DNA of 48,555 nt from Streptomyces lushanensis (GTDB taxonomy: Bacteria > Actinomycetota > Actinomycetes > Streptomycetales > Streptomycetaceae): NCBI RefSeq assembly GCF_001700515.1, contig NZ_MAUD01000013.1, forward strand, positions 1 through 48,555, in the 5' to 3' direction. Below the pieces are notes generated by a model. It saw nothing but the letters and a program-made list of their open reading frames with translations. It was not told the DNA's origin and ran no database searches. A program made the translations under genes and the position numbers. Shown here in pieces: positions 1-9,005 of the stretch (position 1 is the stretch's first letter; each line of letters opens with the position of its first letter).

Positions 1-1067
1 CGGTCGGTGGGGATGCGCCGGTGTCGGTGCAGTCGATGACGACGACGCGTACGTCGGATGTGGGTGCGACGTTGCAGCAGATCGCCGAGTTGACGGCGTC
101 GGGGTGTCAGATTGTGCGGGTGGCGTGTCCGACGCAGGATGATGCGGACGCGTTGGCGGTGATCGCGCGGAAGTCGCAGATTCCGGTGATCGCGGATATT
201 CATTTCCAGCCGAAGTATGTGTTCGCGGCGATTGACGCGGGGTGTGCGGCGGTGCGGGTGAATCCGGGGAACATCAAGCAGTTCGACGACAAGGTGCGGG
301 AGATCGCGCGGGCTGCGGGTGATGCGGGGACGCCGATCCGTATCGGGGTGAACGCGGGTTCGCTGGATGCGCGGTTGCTGCGGAAGTACGGGAAGGCGAC
401 GCCGGAGGCTCTGGTGGAGTCGGCGCTGTGGGAGGCGTCGTTGTTCGAGGAGCACGGTTTCCGGGACATCAAGATCTCGGTGAAGCACAACGATCCGGTG
501 GTGATGGTCAACGCCTACCGGCAGCTCGCCGCGCAGTGCGACTATCCGCTGCATCTGGGTGTCACCGAGGCGGGTCCGGCGTTCCAGGGGACGATCAAGT
601 CGGCGGTGGCGTTCGGGGCGTTGCTGAGTGAGGGGATCGGGGACACGATCCGGGTGTCGCTGTCGGCTCCGCCCGCGGAGGAGGTCAAGGTCGGGCTGCA
701 GATTCTGGAGGCGCTGAATCTGAAGCAGCGGCGGCTGGAGATCGTTTCGTGTCCGTCGTGCGGGCGTGCGCAGGTGGATGTGTACAGGCTGGCGGACGAG
801 GTGACGGCGGGGCTGGAGGGTATGGAGGTTCCGCTGCGGGTCGCGGTGATGGGCTGTGTGGTGAACGGTCCGGGTGAGGCCCGTGAGGCGGATCTGGGTG
901 TGGCGTCGGGTAATGGCAAGGGTCAGATCTTCGTGAAGGGCGAGGTGATCAAGACGGTGCCCGAGTCGAAGATCGTGGAGACGCTGATCGAAGAGGCGAT
1001 GAAGATCGCCGAGCAGATGGAGAAGGACGGAATCGCCTCGGGCGAGCCCGAGGTCTCCGTGAGCTGA
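1..1067 (+). CDS. ispG: 4-hydroxy-3-methylbut-2-enyl diphosphate synthase (flavodoxin-type), 5'-partial
   Basis: IspG (GcpE) makes HMBPP from methylerythritol cyclodiphosphate, the sixth step of the non-mevalonate isoprenoid (MEP) pathway, in the cytosol. The reading frame is open from base 3 ([12 protein letters not shown]), so roughly 30 N-terminal residues lie outside the window; 354 residues are visible. The three cluster cysteines are present in SCPSCGR and in [11 protein letters not shown], a hallmark of the family, and the TIM-barrel part ([18 protein letters not shown]) is intact. The first ~480 bases use many G-ending codons including TTG for Leu, unlike the C-ending codons of the downstream genes. 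A strong terminator hairpin follows at 1227-1267. The assignment rests on family motifs and is very secure. Confidence 0.97.
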   Translation, partial: VGGDAPVSVQSMTTTRTSDVGATLQQIAELTASGCQIVRVACPTQDDADALAVIARKSQIPVIADIHFQPKYVFAAIDAGCAAVRVNPGNIKQFDDKVREIARAAGDAGTPIRIGVNAGSLDARLLRKYGKATPEALVESALWEASLFEEHGFRDIKISVKHNDPVVMVNAYRQLAAQCDYPLHLGVTEAGPAFQGTIKSAVAFGALLSEGIGDTIRVSLSAPPAEEVKVGLQILEALNLKQRRLEIVSCPSCGRAQVDVYRLADEVTAGLEGMEVPLRVAVMGCVVNGPGEAREADLGVASGNGKGQIFVKGEVIKTVPESKIVETLIEEAMKIAEQMEKDGIASGEPEVSVS

Positions 1068-1120
1068 CGGATTCCGCTCGGATCCCACCGACGGATCTCA
1101 CCGACGGATCCCGCCGGGCC
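1068..1120. repeat. Short imperfect tandem repeat downstream of ispG
   Basis: Immediately after the ispG stop the sequence repeats a roughly 13-base unit of the form CGGATCCCACCGA three to four times with small changes. It is non-coding and its role is unknown; it may simply be slippage-derived. Confidence 0.5.
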
Positions 1121-1200
1121 GACGGCTCCGGCGACCGCTCCGGGCCCGCGCGTACCGCCCTCCGCCGGCCTCCGTTTCCGGCTTCCTTCCCGCCCACGCC

Positions 1201-1226
1201 TTTACCTGTCTGGTTTACCTGTCTGG
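1201..1226. repeat. Exact 13-bp tandem duplication
   Basis: TTTACCTGTCTGG occurs twice, back to back without change, directly in front of the ispG terminator stem. This is a likely recent slippage product in non-coding DNA. Confidence 0.8.
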
Positions 1227-1267
1227 GGTCCCGCGGCCCGTCCCTCCAGGACGACGGCCGCGGGACC
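1227..1267 (+). terminator. Terminator of ispG
   Basis: GGTCCCGCGGCC (1227-1238) and GGCCGCGGGACC (1256-1267) form a perfect 12-bp stem with a 17-base loop, followed by TTCTCC. It has no long T run, as is usual for Streptomyces. It separates ispG from the acetyltransferase gene. Confidence 0.8.
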
Positions 1268-1342
1268 TTCTCCTGTGGGCGGCATGTCACGGACCCGCCA
1301 GGTACAGTGCGGAGATCAGCAGACCGTATGGTGAGGCCCCTC

Positions 1343-2188
1343 GTGTTGACGCAGACCACCACTCGGGTCCTCGAACCCGGTGAACTCGGCGCAGCGCTCG
1401 CCATCCTGGAGAGCGAGCCCGTAGCCAACGCCTTCGTGACCTCCCGGGTGCAGGTCGCGGGGCTCGATCCCTGGCGCCTCGGCGGCGAGATGTGGGGCTG
1501 GTACGCGGACGGGCGGCTGCGCTCCCTGTGCTACTCCGGCGCCAATCTCGTGCCGATCTGCGCCGGTCCCGAGGCCGTGCGCGCCTTCGCCGACCGCGCC
1601 CGCAGAACCGGCCGCCGCTGCTCCTCCATCGTCGGCCCCGCGGGGGCCACCGCCCAGCTCTGGCGGCTGCTGGAGCCCAGCTGGGGTCCCGCCAGGGAGG
1701 TCCGTACCCATCAGCCACTGATGGTGACCGAGGAGATCCCCGCCGTGGTCGCGCCCGACCCCTTCGTACGCCGGATCCGCAAGGACGAGCTGGAGGTGAT
1801 CATGCCGGCCTGTGTCGCCATGTTCACCGAGGAGGTCGGTGTCTCGCCGCTCGCGGGCGACGGCGGACTCCTCTACCAGGCGCGTGTGGCCGAACTGGTG
1901 GGCGCGGGGCGCTCGTTCGCCCGTATCGACGACGGCAGAGTCATCTTCAAGGCCGAGATCGGCGCGGCGACCACCCAGGCCTGCCAGATCCAGGGCGTCT
2001 GGGTCGATCCCGAGTACCGCGGTCGCGGGCTGTCCGAATCGGGCATGGCGGCGGTCGTACGGTACGCGCTGGCCGATGTCGCACCCGTCGTGAGCCTGTA
2101 CGTGAACGACTACAACACCCCTGCCCGCGCGGCCTATCGGCGCGTCGGGTTCCGAGAGGTGGGCGCCTTCATGAGCGTGCTGTTCTGA
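1343..2188 (+). CDS. DUF4081-type GNAT family N-acetyltransferase
   Basis: A 281-residue protein whose C-terminal third is a GNAT acyl-CoA-binding fold: IQGVWVDPEYRGRGLSESGM is the motif A loop (R/Q-x-x-G-x-G/A), and VSLYVNDYNTPARAAYRRVG is the typical GNAT tail. The N-terminal half (VLEPGELGAALAILESEPVA) matches what I know as the DUF4081 extension seen in actinobacterial GNATs. I chose GTG 1343 because GAGG at 1333-1336 lies 6 bases upstream; in-frame ATG 1328 is possible. A -10-like TACAGT lies at 1303-1308. The substrate is unknown; family members acetylate amines or protein N-termini. It is followed after 15 bases by a second GNAT gene, so the two are probably cotranscribed. Confidence 0.85.
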   Translation: MLTQTTTRVLEPGELGAALAILESEPVANAFVTSRVQVAGLDPWRLGGEMWGWYADGRLRSLCYSGANLVPICAGPEAVRAFADRARRTGRRCSSIVGPAGATAQLWRLLEPSWGPAREVRTHQPLMVTEEIPAVVAPDPFVRRIRKDELEVIMPACVAMFTEEVGVSPLAGDGGLLYQARVAELVGAGRSFARIDDGRVIFKAEIGAATTQACQIQGVWVDPEYRGRGLSESGMAAVVRYALADVAPVVSLYVNDYNTPARAAYRRVGFREVGAFMSVLF

Positions 2189-2203
2189 AAGTAGGGTTCG
2201 GCC

Positions 2204-2782
2204 ATGCTGAGCATCCCCGGGGACACCCCCCGGATTCCCGCCGTACAGGTAGCGCCGGTCGATCTCGCCTCCCGCGTCGACGAGGCACTCGCCGTGCAGG
2301 CCCTCGCCTTCGGGCTCAGCGACGACGAGATCGGGGTACGCCGCCACATCGTGCTCCGGCATCTGATGTACCCGGGCTGCCGTGCCTTCGGCGCGACCAC
2401 CGGCGCCGGCCGGCTCGTCGGATTCGTGTACGGCCTGCCGAACGACCGCGGCCACTGGTGGTCCACGGTCGTCGAGCCGTATCTGCGCGCCACCGCCTCC
2501 GACGGCTGGCTCGACGACTCCTTCGTGATCACCGAACTCCATGTCCATCCCGAGTTCCAGGCCCGGGGCATCGGCCGCGCGCTGATCACCACCATCACGG
2601 ACGGCGCCGCACAGCCGAAGTCGATCCTGTCCGCCATCGACATCGAGAGCCCGGCCCGCAGGCTCTACCGCTCACTCGGGTACGAGGATCTCGCCCGCCA
2701 GGTCCACTTCCCCAGCGCGCCCAAGCCGTACGCCGTGATGGGCGCCACACTGCCGCTGCGCGGACAGGACGGCGGCGACTGA
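2204..2782 (+). CDS. GNAT family N-acetyltransferase
   Basis: A 192-residue protein with a single GNAT domain. LHVHPEFQARGIGRALI (about residues 112-128) is the acetyl-CoA pyrophosphate-binding motif A, and ESPARRLYRSLGYEDL is the motif B/C-terminal strand that most GNATs share. The start ATG follows the previous GNAT stop by 15 bases with an AGGG stretch upstream, so the pair looks like one transcription unit. It is not closely similar to its neighbour, so this is not a simple tandem duplication. The acceptor substrate cannot be told from sequence. Confidence 0.85.
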   Translation: MLSIPGDTPRIPAVQVAPVDLASRVDEALAVQALAFGLSDDEIGVRRHIVLRHLMYPGCRAFGATTGAGRLVGFVYGLPNDRGHWWSTVVEPYLRATASDGWLDDSFVITELHVHPEFQARGIGRALITTITDGAAQPKSILSAIDIESPARRLYRSLGYEDLARQVHFPSAPKPYAVMGATLPLRGQDGGD

Positions 2783-2884
2783 GGCAGCCGGGCGGGAACT
2801 GATTTCCGCCTGCCGGTGCGCCCCGGCTAACCTCCTGGAATCAACCGAGAGAACGCAGAACGCAGATCGCCAGGAGTGTTCCCC

Positions 2885-4582
2885 ATGTCCCAGGTCCAGC
2901 GCATGTCCCGTTTGATGGTCAAGACACTGCGCGACGACCCGGCGGACGCCGAGACCCTCAGCCACAAGCTGCTCGTCCGCGCGGGGTATGTCCGCCGTAC
3001 GTCCGCCGGCATCTGGAGCTGGCTGCCGCTGGGCAAGAAGGTCCTCGACAACATCTCGCGCGTCGTCCGCGAGGAGATGGACGCGATCGGCGCGCAGGAG
3101 GTGCTGCTGCCGGCGCTGCTGCCCAGGGAGCCGTACGAGGCCAGCGGCCGGTGGGAGGAGTACGGCGATCTGCTGTTCCGTCTCAAGGACCGCAAGGGCG
3201 CCGACTATCTGCTGGGCCCGACGCACGAGGAGATCTTCACCCAGGTCGTCAAGGACCAGTGCGCGTCCTACAAGGACCTGCCGGTGATGCTCTACCAGAT
3301 CCAGACGAAGTACCGCGACGAGGCCCGGCCGCGCTCCGGTGTGCTGCGCGGCCGTGAGTTCCAGATGAAGGACTCGTACTCCTTCGACACCACGGACGAG
3401 GGCCTCGCCGAGTCGTACGCGCTGCACCGCGCCGCGTACCAGAAGATCTTCGCCAGGCTCGGCCTCGACTTCCGTATCGTCTCGGCGGTCTCCGGCGCGA
3501 TGGGCGGCTCCGCGTCCGAGGAGTTCCTCGCGCCCGCCGCGGCGGGGGAGGACACCTTCGTGGACTGCCCGGCCTGCGACTACGCGGCCAACACGGAGGC
3601 GGTCACCTTCGCCGCTCCCGCTCCCGCTCCCGCGGCGGCCGGGCACGGCCCGGTCGAGGAGCTGGACACGCCCGACACCCCGACCATCGAGACGCTCGCC
3701 GAGTTCCTCGGCGTACCCGCCTCGGCCACCCTGAAGAACCTGCTGGTCAAGGTCGACGGCGAGATCACCGCGGTGGGCGTCCCCGGCGACCGCGAGGTGG
3801 ACCTCGGCAAGCTGGGCGAGCATCTCGCGCCCGCCGTGGTGGAGCTGGTGACGGCCGAGGACTTCGAGGAGCGGCCCGAGCTCGTACGGGGCTATGTCGG
3901 CCCGCAGGGCCTGAAGATCCGCTACATCGCCGACCCGCGCGTCGCACCCGGCACCGCCTGGATCACCGGCGCCAACAAGCCCGGCACCCACGCGCGCAAC
4001 GTGGTCGCCGGACGGGACTTCGAGATCGACGACGTTCTCGACGTGGTCGTCGTCGAGGAGGGCGACCCCTGCCCGGTCTGCGGTACTGGCCTCAAGCTCG
4101 ACCGCGCGATCGAGATCGGCCACATCTTCCAGCTCGGCCGCAAGTACGCCGACACCTTCCAGCTCGATGTGCTGGGCCAGCAGGGCAAGCCGGTGCGCGT
4201 GACCATGGGCTCGTACGGCATCGGCGTCTCGCGCGCCGTGGCCGCGCTGGCCGAGCAGACGGCCGACGAGCAGGGCCTGTGCTGGCCCCGGGAGATCGCT
4301 CCTGCGGACGTCCATGTGGTGGCGGCGGGCAAGGCGCTCCAGACGGAGCTGGCGCTCGACGTCTCGGAGAAGCTCGCGGAGGCGGGGCTGCGCGTGCTGG
4401 TGGACGAGCGGCCCGGGGTCTCCCCGGGTGTCAAGTTCACCGACGCCGAGCTGATCGGCGTACCGCACATCCTGGTGGCGGGCCGCCGCTCGGCCGAGGG
4501 CATCCTGGAGCTGAAGGACCGCCGCACGGGTGAGCGCGAGGAACTGTCGGCCGAGGAGGCCGTCGCCCGCCTGATCGGCTGA
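2885..4582 (+). CDS. proS: Prolyl-tRNA synthetase (bacterial type with editing domain)
   Basis: ProS charges tRNA-Pro with proline in the cytosol. The 565-residue product has the full bacterial ProRS plan. Class II motif 2 ([19 protein letters not shown], about residues 142-160) and motif 3 (GSYGIGVSR, about 441-449) flank an inserted YbaK-like INS editing domain (about 225-385, with [12 protein letters not shown]) that hydrolyses Ala-tRNA-Pro. The C-terminal ~95 residues are the anticodon-binding domain. ATG 2885 is preferred over GTG 2876 because CAGGAG at 2871-2876 then sits 8 bases upstream. It converges with the APH-like gene across a terminator stem. No odd features. Confidence 0.98.
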   Translation: MSQVQRMSRLMVKTLRDDPADAETLSHKLLVRAGYVRRTSAGIWSWLPLGKKVLDNISRVVREEMDAIGAQEVLLPALLPREPYEASGRWEEYGDLLFRLKDRKGADYLLGPTHEEIFTQVVKDQCASYKDLPVMLYQIQTKYRDEARPRSGVLRGREFQMKDSYSFDTTDEGLAESYALHRAAYQKIFARLGLDFRIVSAVSGAMGGSASEEFLAPAAAGEDTFVDCPACDYAANTEAVTFAAPAPAPAAAGHGPVEELDTPDTPTIETLAEFLGVPASATLKNLLVKVDGEITAVGVPGDREVDLGKLGEHLAPAVVELVTAEDFEERPELVRGYVGPQGLKIRYIADPRVAPGTAWITGANKPGTHARNVVAGRDFEIDDVLDVVVVEEGDPCPVCGTGLKLDRAIEIGHIFQLGRKYADTFQLDVLGQQGKPVRVTMGSYGIGVSRAVAALAEQTADEQGLCWPREIAPADVHVVAAGKALQTELALDVSEKLAEAGLRVLVDERPGVSPGVKFTDAELIGVPHILVAGRRSAEGILELKDRRTGEREELSAEEAVARLIG

Positions 4583-4592
4583 CGCCTCGGGG

Positions 4593-4641
4593 CCCCGGTG
4601 TCCTCGGAACAAGCCCGTCCGGCGACCGAGGACATCCGGGG
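4593..4641. terminator. Terminator hairpin between convergent proS and the APH-like gene
   Basis: CCCCGGTGTCCTCGG (4593-4607) pairs with CCGAGGACATCCGGGG (4626-4641), about 15 bp with one G-U pair and one bulge and an 18-base loop. Placed between two converging genes, it could stop transcription from either side. Confidence 0.65.
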
Positions 4642-4708
4642 CGCGGCCCCGGTGTCGGGAAGGAGCGGGCCGGGGGGCAAGCCCGCCGCGGGCGCTCCCG
4701 GCCCGCCG

Positions 4709-5653
4709 CTACAGCCAGCCCGCGAATTCCAGGAGGAGTTCCGCGGTCTGGCGGCGGCCCGCCGCCAGCGCCCGGACCCCGGACTCCACCGCGCGGAACA
4801 GCGTCCAGCCCCGCAGCCGCCCCCCGTCCATGTCCAGCGAGTCCGCCAGGCGGCTCACCCGGCGCCGCGCCGAGGAGGGGCCCGACGAGGCGGCCACCAG
4901 ATCCTCGACCCGGTCGCGGGCCAGCCGCGCCAGGTCGTAGGCGGGCTCACCGACCAGCGGCTCGGGACCGACGGCGAGCCAGGGCGCCCGCTCGCCCGCC
5001 AGCACCTTGCCCTGGCCGAACGCGCCGTGCAGGAGCCGTGTCTCCGTGGCCGTGGCGCAGAGCTCCTCACGCGCCGCCAGAGCGGCCGAGACGAGCGGCG
5101 CGAGGCCGCCGTCGGCGTCGTCCGCCGCGCGCAGCTCCGCCGACTCCCGCTCCGTCCGCTCGGCCACCGTCTCGAAGCCATGGCCCGCGGGCGGGTCGAC
5201 CCAGAGCCTGCGGACCGTTCCCGCCGCTTCCAGCAGGGCCTTCGCCTCGGGCAGCGAGCGCAGCGAGATCTCCGGCTGGAGACGTTCCAGCAGCAGCGCG
5301 CGGTCGGTGGCGGTGTCGTCGGTGGCGGTGTCAGGGGCGGCGGTGCCGGCGCCGGTGTCGAGCAGTTCCACCGCGCCCCAGCCCTTCCAGTGCGCCAGCG
5401 CCGCCCGCTCCAGCGACGGAGCCGCGAGGGGCGGTGTGATCTTGAGCGTCGCGGGAGAGCCGTCGGGCCGCCGTACGAGCACCACCAGAGCGCTCCTGCC
5501 GCCCGGCGCGACCACCCGCTCGACATCCAGCCCCCGCGCGGCGACGGCTTCCCCGGTAAGGGCCGGGAGCCGGTTCAGCCACTCGGCGGCGGCAGGCTCG
5601 CCGTACTGCCGGCCCAGCGCGCGCACCAGACGCTGCGGTGGTTCGAAACCCAT
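4709..5653 (-). CDS. Aminoglycoside phosphotransferase-like protein with degenerate catalytic loop
   Basis: A 314-residue protein. Its C-terminal half resembles the APH(6)/streptomycin-kinase group: the stretch [21 protein letters not shown] corresponds to the family's [13 protein letters not shown] region. However, the catalytic loop that should read HGDxxxxN reads H209-G-A-F-G-Q-G-K216, so both the catalytic Asp and the metal-binding Asn are replaced, and the later Asp of the IDP motif is Gly (VGP). As seen, the protein probably cannot transfer phosphate by the usual mechanism; it may be a pseudokinase or nucleotide/ligand sensor. The N-terminus ([17 protein letters not shown]) keeps a lysine in ATP-lobe style. 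It is transcribed toward proS. It should not be called a resistance gene. Confidence 0.75.
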   Translation of the reverse strand: MGFEPPQRLVRALGRQYGEPAAAEWLNRLPALTGEAVAARGLDVERVVAPGGRSALVVLVRRPDGSPATLKITPPLAAPSLERAALAHWKGWGAVELLDTGAGTAAPDTATDDTATDRALLLERLQPEISLRSLPEAKALLEAAGTVRRLWVDPPAGHGFETVAERTERESAELRAADDADGGLAPLVSAALAAREELCATATETRLLHGAFGQGKVLAGERAPWLAVGPEPLVGEPAYDLARLARDRVEDLVAASSGPSSARRRVSRLADSLDMDGGRLRGWTLFRAVESGVRALAAGRRQTAELLLEFAGWL

Positions 5654-5684
5654 ACGTGCGCCGTTCCCCTTCGAGGCTCGGGGC

Positions 5685-6107
5685 TCACGCGCGCTCGGCG
5701 AGCCCAGGAAAGGCTACGCCCGTGCCGCGCCAGCGCACCGCGCGCACCGCGGCCTCCCGCAGCGCGCCCGCCGCCTCCCGGCGCAGCGGCCCTTCCGCGG
5801 CCCGTACGAGATCGGAGTAGACGCCCGCGATCCGGTCCTCCAGCTCGGCGGCGAGCCGTACGGCCGCCGCGGCGTCCGGCACCGCGAACGGCAGGGCGTA
5901 CGCGGGCGCGGCCACCGCGGGCTCACCGCCGAGGTCGCGCACGGTCCGGGCGAGCGCGTCACGCCGGGCGCGGTGCGCGGTGTACGCGGCGTCCGCCTCG
6001 CCACGGCGGTCGCCGTCGACCCGGCCGCCGACGACTCCGTACCCGTAGACGACGGCGTGCTCCGCCGCGAGTGCGGCCTGCGCGGCGTCCAGCACACCGG
6101 TGCTCAC
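5685..6107 (-). CDS. DUF4439 ferritin-like domain protein
   Basis: A 140-residue, Ala-rich, all-helical protein beginning [20 protein letters not shown], which fits the DUF4439 ferritin-like family common in actinomycetes. Its E/H-containing helices ([21 protein letters not shown]) suggest a four-helix bundle, but whether metal is bound cannot be judged. The ATG overlaps the stop of the upstream lipoprotein gene as ATGA (6104-6107), so the two are translationally coupled and probably act together at the cell surface or membrane. It has no signal peptide of its own. The family assignment is moderately sure; function is unknown. Confidence 0.75.
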   Translation of the reverse strand: MSTGVLDAAQAALAAEHAVVYGYGVVGGRVDGDRRGEADAAYTAHRARRDALARTVRDLGGEPAVAAPAYALPFAVPDAAAAVRLAAELEDRIAGVYSDLVRAAEGPLRREAAGALREAAVRAVRWRGTGVAFPGLAERA

Positions 6108-6679
6108 GAGCGGGATCCTTCCGTCAGCAGATAGGCGTGGGCGGCGCCCGCCGCCGCGAGGGAGGCCAGCAGTCTGGCCAGCTCCGCGGGCGCGTCCATG
6201 AGTGTGGCGGTGTGCGCGTCGGCGGTCCTGCGCTCGGCCGTGGCCAGCGCCTTGAGCGCCTGCGCCGGGTCGTCCGCGACGGCGGGAAGGACCGGCGGCC
6301 TCGGTCCGGGAGAGGCGCCGGGCGACTCGGCGCCGGACTCGGGTGCGGACGACGCGGCGGAGGGCGACGGACTCACGGGCCGGCGTACCGCCGGCGCCAG
6401 CGCCTCCACCTGCCGCGCGACCGCCGTCCGCAGCGGCGTCAGCAGCTCGCCCTCGTCCGGGTGGAGCGCCAGCACCGCGTCGTACTGTCCGAGCAGCGCG
6501 CGGCTGGTGGCGGCGGACCGCTGCCGCAGCGCGCTCTCGGACCGCGCGCCCGTCCCGCTCCCGGACCTCCGTCCGCCGGTGGGATCGGAGGTGCAGCCGG
6601 TCAGCGCCCCGGCCGCCATGGCTCCCGCGGCGCCCGCGGCCATGAGCACACGCCTCCGTGTCGTCCCCGTGCGCCCCAC
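6104..6679 (-). CDS. Tat-type lipoprotein of unknown function
   Basis: A 191-residue protein from GTG 6679, chosen because GAGGAG lies 5-6 bases upstream and because the signal peptide then starts correctly. [20 protein letters not shown] has the twin-arginine pattern, followed by a hydrophobic run and the lipobox LTGC, so export by Tat and lipid attachment at that Cys are predicted. The rest is Ala/Ser/Pro-rich and helical ([21 protein letters not shown], with heptad-like Leu/Ala), and a low-complexity linker ([19 protein letters not shown]) splits it. It is coupled by ATGA to the DUF4439 gene downstream and is divergent from rimP. The specific role is unknown. Confidence 0.75.
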   Translation of the reverse strand: MGRTGTTRRRVLMAAGAAGAMAAGALTGCTSDPTGGRRSGSGTGARSESALRQRSAATSRALLGQYDAVLALHPDEGELLTPLRTAVARQVEALAPAVRRPVSPSPSAASSAPESGAESPGASPGPRPPVLPAVADDPAQALKALATAERRTADAHTATLMDAPAELARLLASLAAAGAAHAYLLTEGSRS

Positions 6680-6830
6680 GCGTCTCTCCTCGGGCCTCGC
6701 GATGATCACCGCAGGCGAGCGTACCCGCGGGTCATCCACAGGTGGACGGCAACACCCCTTCGGACCGGATACCCTTTGATCGGACACACGACGATCCCAC
6801 AACAGCACACGCGGCCGAGGAGTCACCCGG

Positions 6831-7328
6831 ATGAGCACCACCCAGAGCGAAAGGCTGCGCGGACTGCTGGAACCGCTCGTCAGCGCGAAGGACCTGGATC
6901 TGGAGGAGATCGAGGTGTCCCGGGCAGGCAGGCGTCGTGTGCTGAGAGTCGTGGTCGATTCCGACGAGGGCGTGGACCTCGACGAGTGTGCCGAGCTGAG
7001 CCGCTCCATCTCCGAGAAGCTCGACGAGACCGACGCGATGGGCGAGGACGAGTACCAGCTCGAAGTCACCTCGCCCGGCGCCGAGCGCCCTTTGACCGAG
7101 CACCGTCACTATCTGCGCGCCGTCGGCCGGCTGGCCAGATTCCAGCTCCACGAGGACGGCGAGCTGGTGGCCCGCATCCTCACCGTGGACGACGAGGGCC
7201 TCGACGTCGAGGTGCCGGGCGTGAAGGGGCGCAAGCCCACCGCCCGCCGGGTCGAGTTCGCGCGGATCGCCAGGGCGCGGGTGGAGATCGAGTTCAGCCG
7301 CAAGGACAAGAAGGAAGAGGAGGCGTAG
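6831..7328 (+). CDS. rimP: Ribosome maturation factor RimP
   Basis: RimP binds the 30S subunit and assists its late assembly. The 165-residue protein has the two-domain family plan: an N-terminal alpha/beta domain with [24 protein letters not shown] and the diagnostic [11 protein letters not shown] motif, then a C-terminal SH3-like barrel ([10 protein letters not shown] through [15 protein letters not shown]). The tail is Lys/Glu-rich (KDKKEEEA). It is the first gene of the rimP-nusA-ylxR-infB cluster; a -10-like TACCCT lies at 6770-6775 about 55 bases upstream of ATG 6831. NusA starts 2 bases after its stop, implying coupled translation. Confidence 0.96.
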   Translation: MSTTQSERLRGLLEPLVSAKDLDLEEIEVSRAGRRRVLRVVVDSDEGVDLDECAELSRSISEKLDETDAMGEDEYQLEVTSPGAERPLTEHRHYLRAVGRLARFQLHEDGELVARILTVDDEGLDVEVPGVKGRKPTARRVEFARIARARVEIEFSRKDKKEEEA

Positions 7329-7330
7329 CC

Positions 7331-8389
7331 GTGGACATCGATGTGAAGCTCCTGAAGGGCTTGGCACAAGAGAAGGAGATCCCCTTCGATCTGCTGGTCG
7401 AGGCGATCGAATCCGCCCTCCTCATCGCCTATCACCGCACGGAGGGCAGCCGCCGGCACGCGCGGGCCGTGCTGAGCCGGGACAACGGCCATGTCACGGT
7501 CTGGGCCAAGGAGGACCCCGCCGAGCTGGAGGAGGGCCAGGAGCCCAAGGAGTTCGACGACACCCCGTCGGACTTCGGCCGGATCGCCGCGACCACCGCG
7601 CGCCAGGTCATCCAGCAGCGGCTGCGGGACGCCGAGAACGATGTCACCTTCGGCGAGTACGCGCGCCGGGAGGGCGATGTCGTCGCCGGCCTGGTCCAGC
7701 AGGGCAAGGACCCCAAGAACGTCCTCGTCAAGCTGGACGACAAACTGGAGGCCATCCTTCCGGTGCAGGAGCAGGTGCCGGGCGAGGAGTACACGCACGG
7801 TCTGCGGCTGCGCACGTATGTGGTGCGGGTGGCCAAGGGCGTGCGCGGCCCTTCGGTGACGCTCTCCCGTACCCACCCCAATCTGGTGAAGAAGCTCTTC
7901 GCGCTGGAGGTCCCGGAGATCGCGGACGGCTCGGTCGAGATCGCCGCGATCGCCCGCGAGGCGGGCCACCGCACCAAGATCGCCGTACGGTCGACCCGGT
8001 CCGGTCTCAACGCCAAGGGCGCCTGCATCGGTCCGATGGGCGGCCGGGTCCGCAATGTCATGGCCGAGCTGCTCGGCGAGAAGATCGACATCGTCGACTG
8101 GTCGGACGACCCGGCCGAGATGGTGGCCAACGCGCTGTCGCCGGCCCGGGTCAGCAAGGTCGAGGTCGTCGATCTCGCCGCGCGCTCCGCGCGGGTGACC
8201 GTGCCGGACTACCAGCTCTCGCTGGCGATCGGCAAGGAAGGGCAGAACGCCCGCCTCGCCGCCCGGCTCACCGGCTGGCGGATCGACATCCGCCCGGACA
8301 CCGAGCAGCCGGACGACGACCGTGACCGCGGTGACGACCGTGACCGCGGAGGCGACAGGGGCCGCGGAGGCGAGCGCGACCGGGGCTGA
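7331..8389 (+). CDS. nusA: Transcription termination/antitermination factor NusA
   Basis: NusA binds RNA polymerase and nascent RNA and modulates pausing, termination and rrn antitermination. From GTG 7331 (2 bases after the rimP stop) the product is 352 residues: N-terminal RNAP-binding domain ([20 protein letters not shown]), S1 domain starting near residue 114 ([20 protein letters not shown]), then KH1 (about 190-270, [15 protein letters not shown]) and KH2 (about 280-335, [20 protein letters not shown]). The C-terminus ends in a short Asp/Arg tail of repeated DRG/DRGGD units and lacks the E. coli acidic repeats, as usual in actinobacteria. An rrn leader whose antitermination would need NusA is also in this window (48.3 kb). 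Confidence 0.97.
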   Translation: MDIDVKLLKGLAQEKEIPFDLLVEAIESALLIAYHRTEGSRRHARAVLSRDNGHVTVWAKEDPAELEEGQEPKEFDDTPSDFGRIAATTARQVIQQRLRDAENDVTFGEYARREGDVVAGLVQQGKDPKNVLVKLDDKLEAILPVQEQVPGEEYTHGLRLRTYVVRVAKGVRGPSVTLSRTHPNLVKKLFALEVPEIADGSVEIAAIAREAGHRTKIAVRSTRSGLNAKGACIGPMGGRVRNVMAELLGEKIDIVDWSDDPAEMVANALSPARVSKVEVVDLAARSARVTVPDYQLSLAIGKEGQNARLAARLTGWRIDIRPDTEQPDDDRDRGDDRDRGGDRGRGGERDRG

Positions 8390-8565
8390 CCGCCGGGCCG
8401 GCCGTTCGGCGGGACGATCTCGGGACGGGGTTCCGTCGCGCGCCGCGACATCCCGCGCCGGCCGGCCGACACCGGTCGGCGCGCGCCGACACGATCTTCC
8501 GAGCTGTCACGCGTTCGAGTCTTGCCCCAAAGGGGTGAGGTCGGCGCGGGGAGGTAGACTTGAAC

Positions 8566-8856
8566 ATGTCTGGCCGGACGAGGGCCCGAGCCTGCCCTGA
8601 GCGAACGTGCGTGGGCTGCCGGGAACGAGCGGCCAAAGACGATCTGCTGCGCATCGTGGTGGTCGGGACACAGTGTGTCCCCGATCGACGCGGTACGCTG
8701 CCCGGCCGGGGTGCGTATACGCACCCCTCCTTGAACTGTCTCGATCTGGCGGTCCGCCGCCGGGCGTTCCCCAGGGCCTTCCGGGTCCAGGGTCCGCTCG
8801 ACAGCGCGGAGTTGCGCCGGGCCGTCGAGGCGGTCACGGCGCAGGCCGCACTGTAA
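8566..8856 (+). CDS. ylxR: YlxR/DUF448 family RNA-binding protein (RnpM-like)
   Basis: A small basic protein with the signature RTCVGCRERAAKDDLLRIV followed by GRGAYTHPSLNCLDLAVRRRAF, which defines the YlxR family always found between nusA and infB. Family members bind nucleic acid; the B. subtilis homologue modulates RNase P. ATG 8566 gives 96 residues; TTG 8560 is in frame and only 5 bases from the GGGGAGG at 8548-8554, so it is a serious alternative start. The gap from nusA (176 bases) contains only weak GC-rich hairpins such as CCGCCG/CGGCGG at 8390-8412. Most likely in the nusA-infB operon. Confidence 0.93.
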   Translation: MSGRTRARACPERTCVGCRERAAKDDLLRIVVVGTQCVPDRRGTLPGRGAYTHPSLNCLDLAVRRRAFPRAFRVQGPLDSAELRRAVEAVTAQAAL

Positions 8857-8924
8857 GAAGAAGTACGGCACGGAACCCCGTGCGGTTCAGGTACCTCGCG
8901 AGTTGGAAGTAGGTCGAGATTGCG

Positions 8925-8967
8925 ATGAGCACTCGATGAGTACGCGATGAGTACGCCCATGAAGTAG
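8925..8967 (+). promoter_or_regulatory. Three overlapping micro-ORFs in the infB leader
   Basis: An 11-base unit (CGATGAGTACG, first copy CGATGAGCACT) is repeated three times at 8923-8955. Each copy carries an ATG, so the RNA reads ATG AGC ACT CGA TGA (8925-8939, MSTR), ATG AGT ACG CGA TGA (8936-8950, MSTR) and ATG AGT ACG CCC ATG AAG TAG (8947-8967, MSTPMK). Successive reading units overlap as ATGA, the classic re-initiation arrangement. Located about 40 bases before the IF-2 start codon. Translation is an inference; only the arrangement is seen. Confidence 0.55.
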
Positions 8968-8971
8968 CGAC

Positions 8972-8992
8972 GGTCCGGCGGTAACCCGGACC
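8972..8992 (+). promoter_or_regulatory. Hairpin just upstream of the infB ribosome-binding site
   Basis: GGTCCGG (8972-8978) and CCGGACC (8986-8992) form a 7-bp stem with loop CGGTAAC, ending 4 bases before AAAGGAG. It may limit or pace access of ribosomes to the infB start. Confidence 0.45.
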
Positions 8993-9005
8993 TAAAAGGA
9001 GCGAA

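Noticed and set aside
4709..5653. Functional aminoglycoside resistance gene
   Set aside because: Catalytic Asp, Asn and the second metal-binding Asp are all replaced.
4598..7330. Upstream extension of the nusA frame by more than 900 codons
   Set aside because: It would cover the APH-like, DUF4439, lipoprotein and rimP genes; homologous NusA sequence starts at GTG 7331, 2 bases after the rimP stop.
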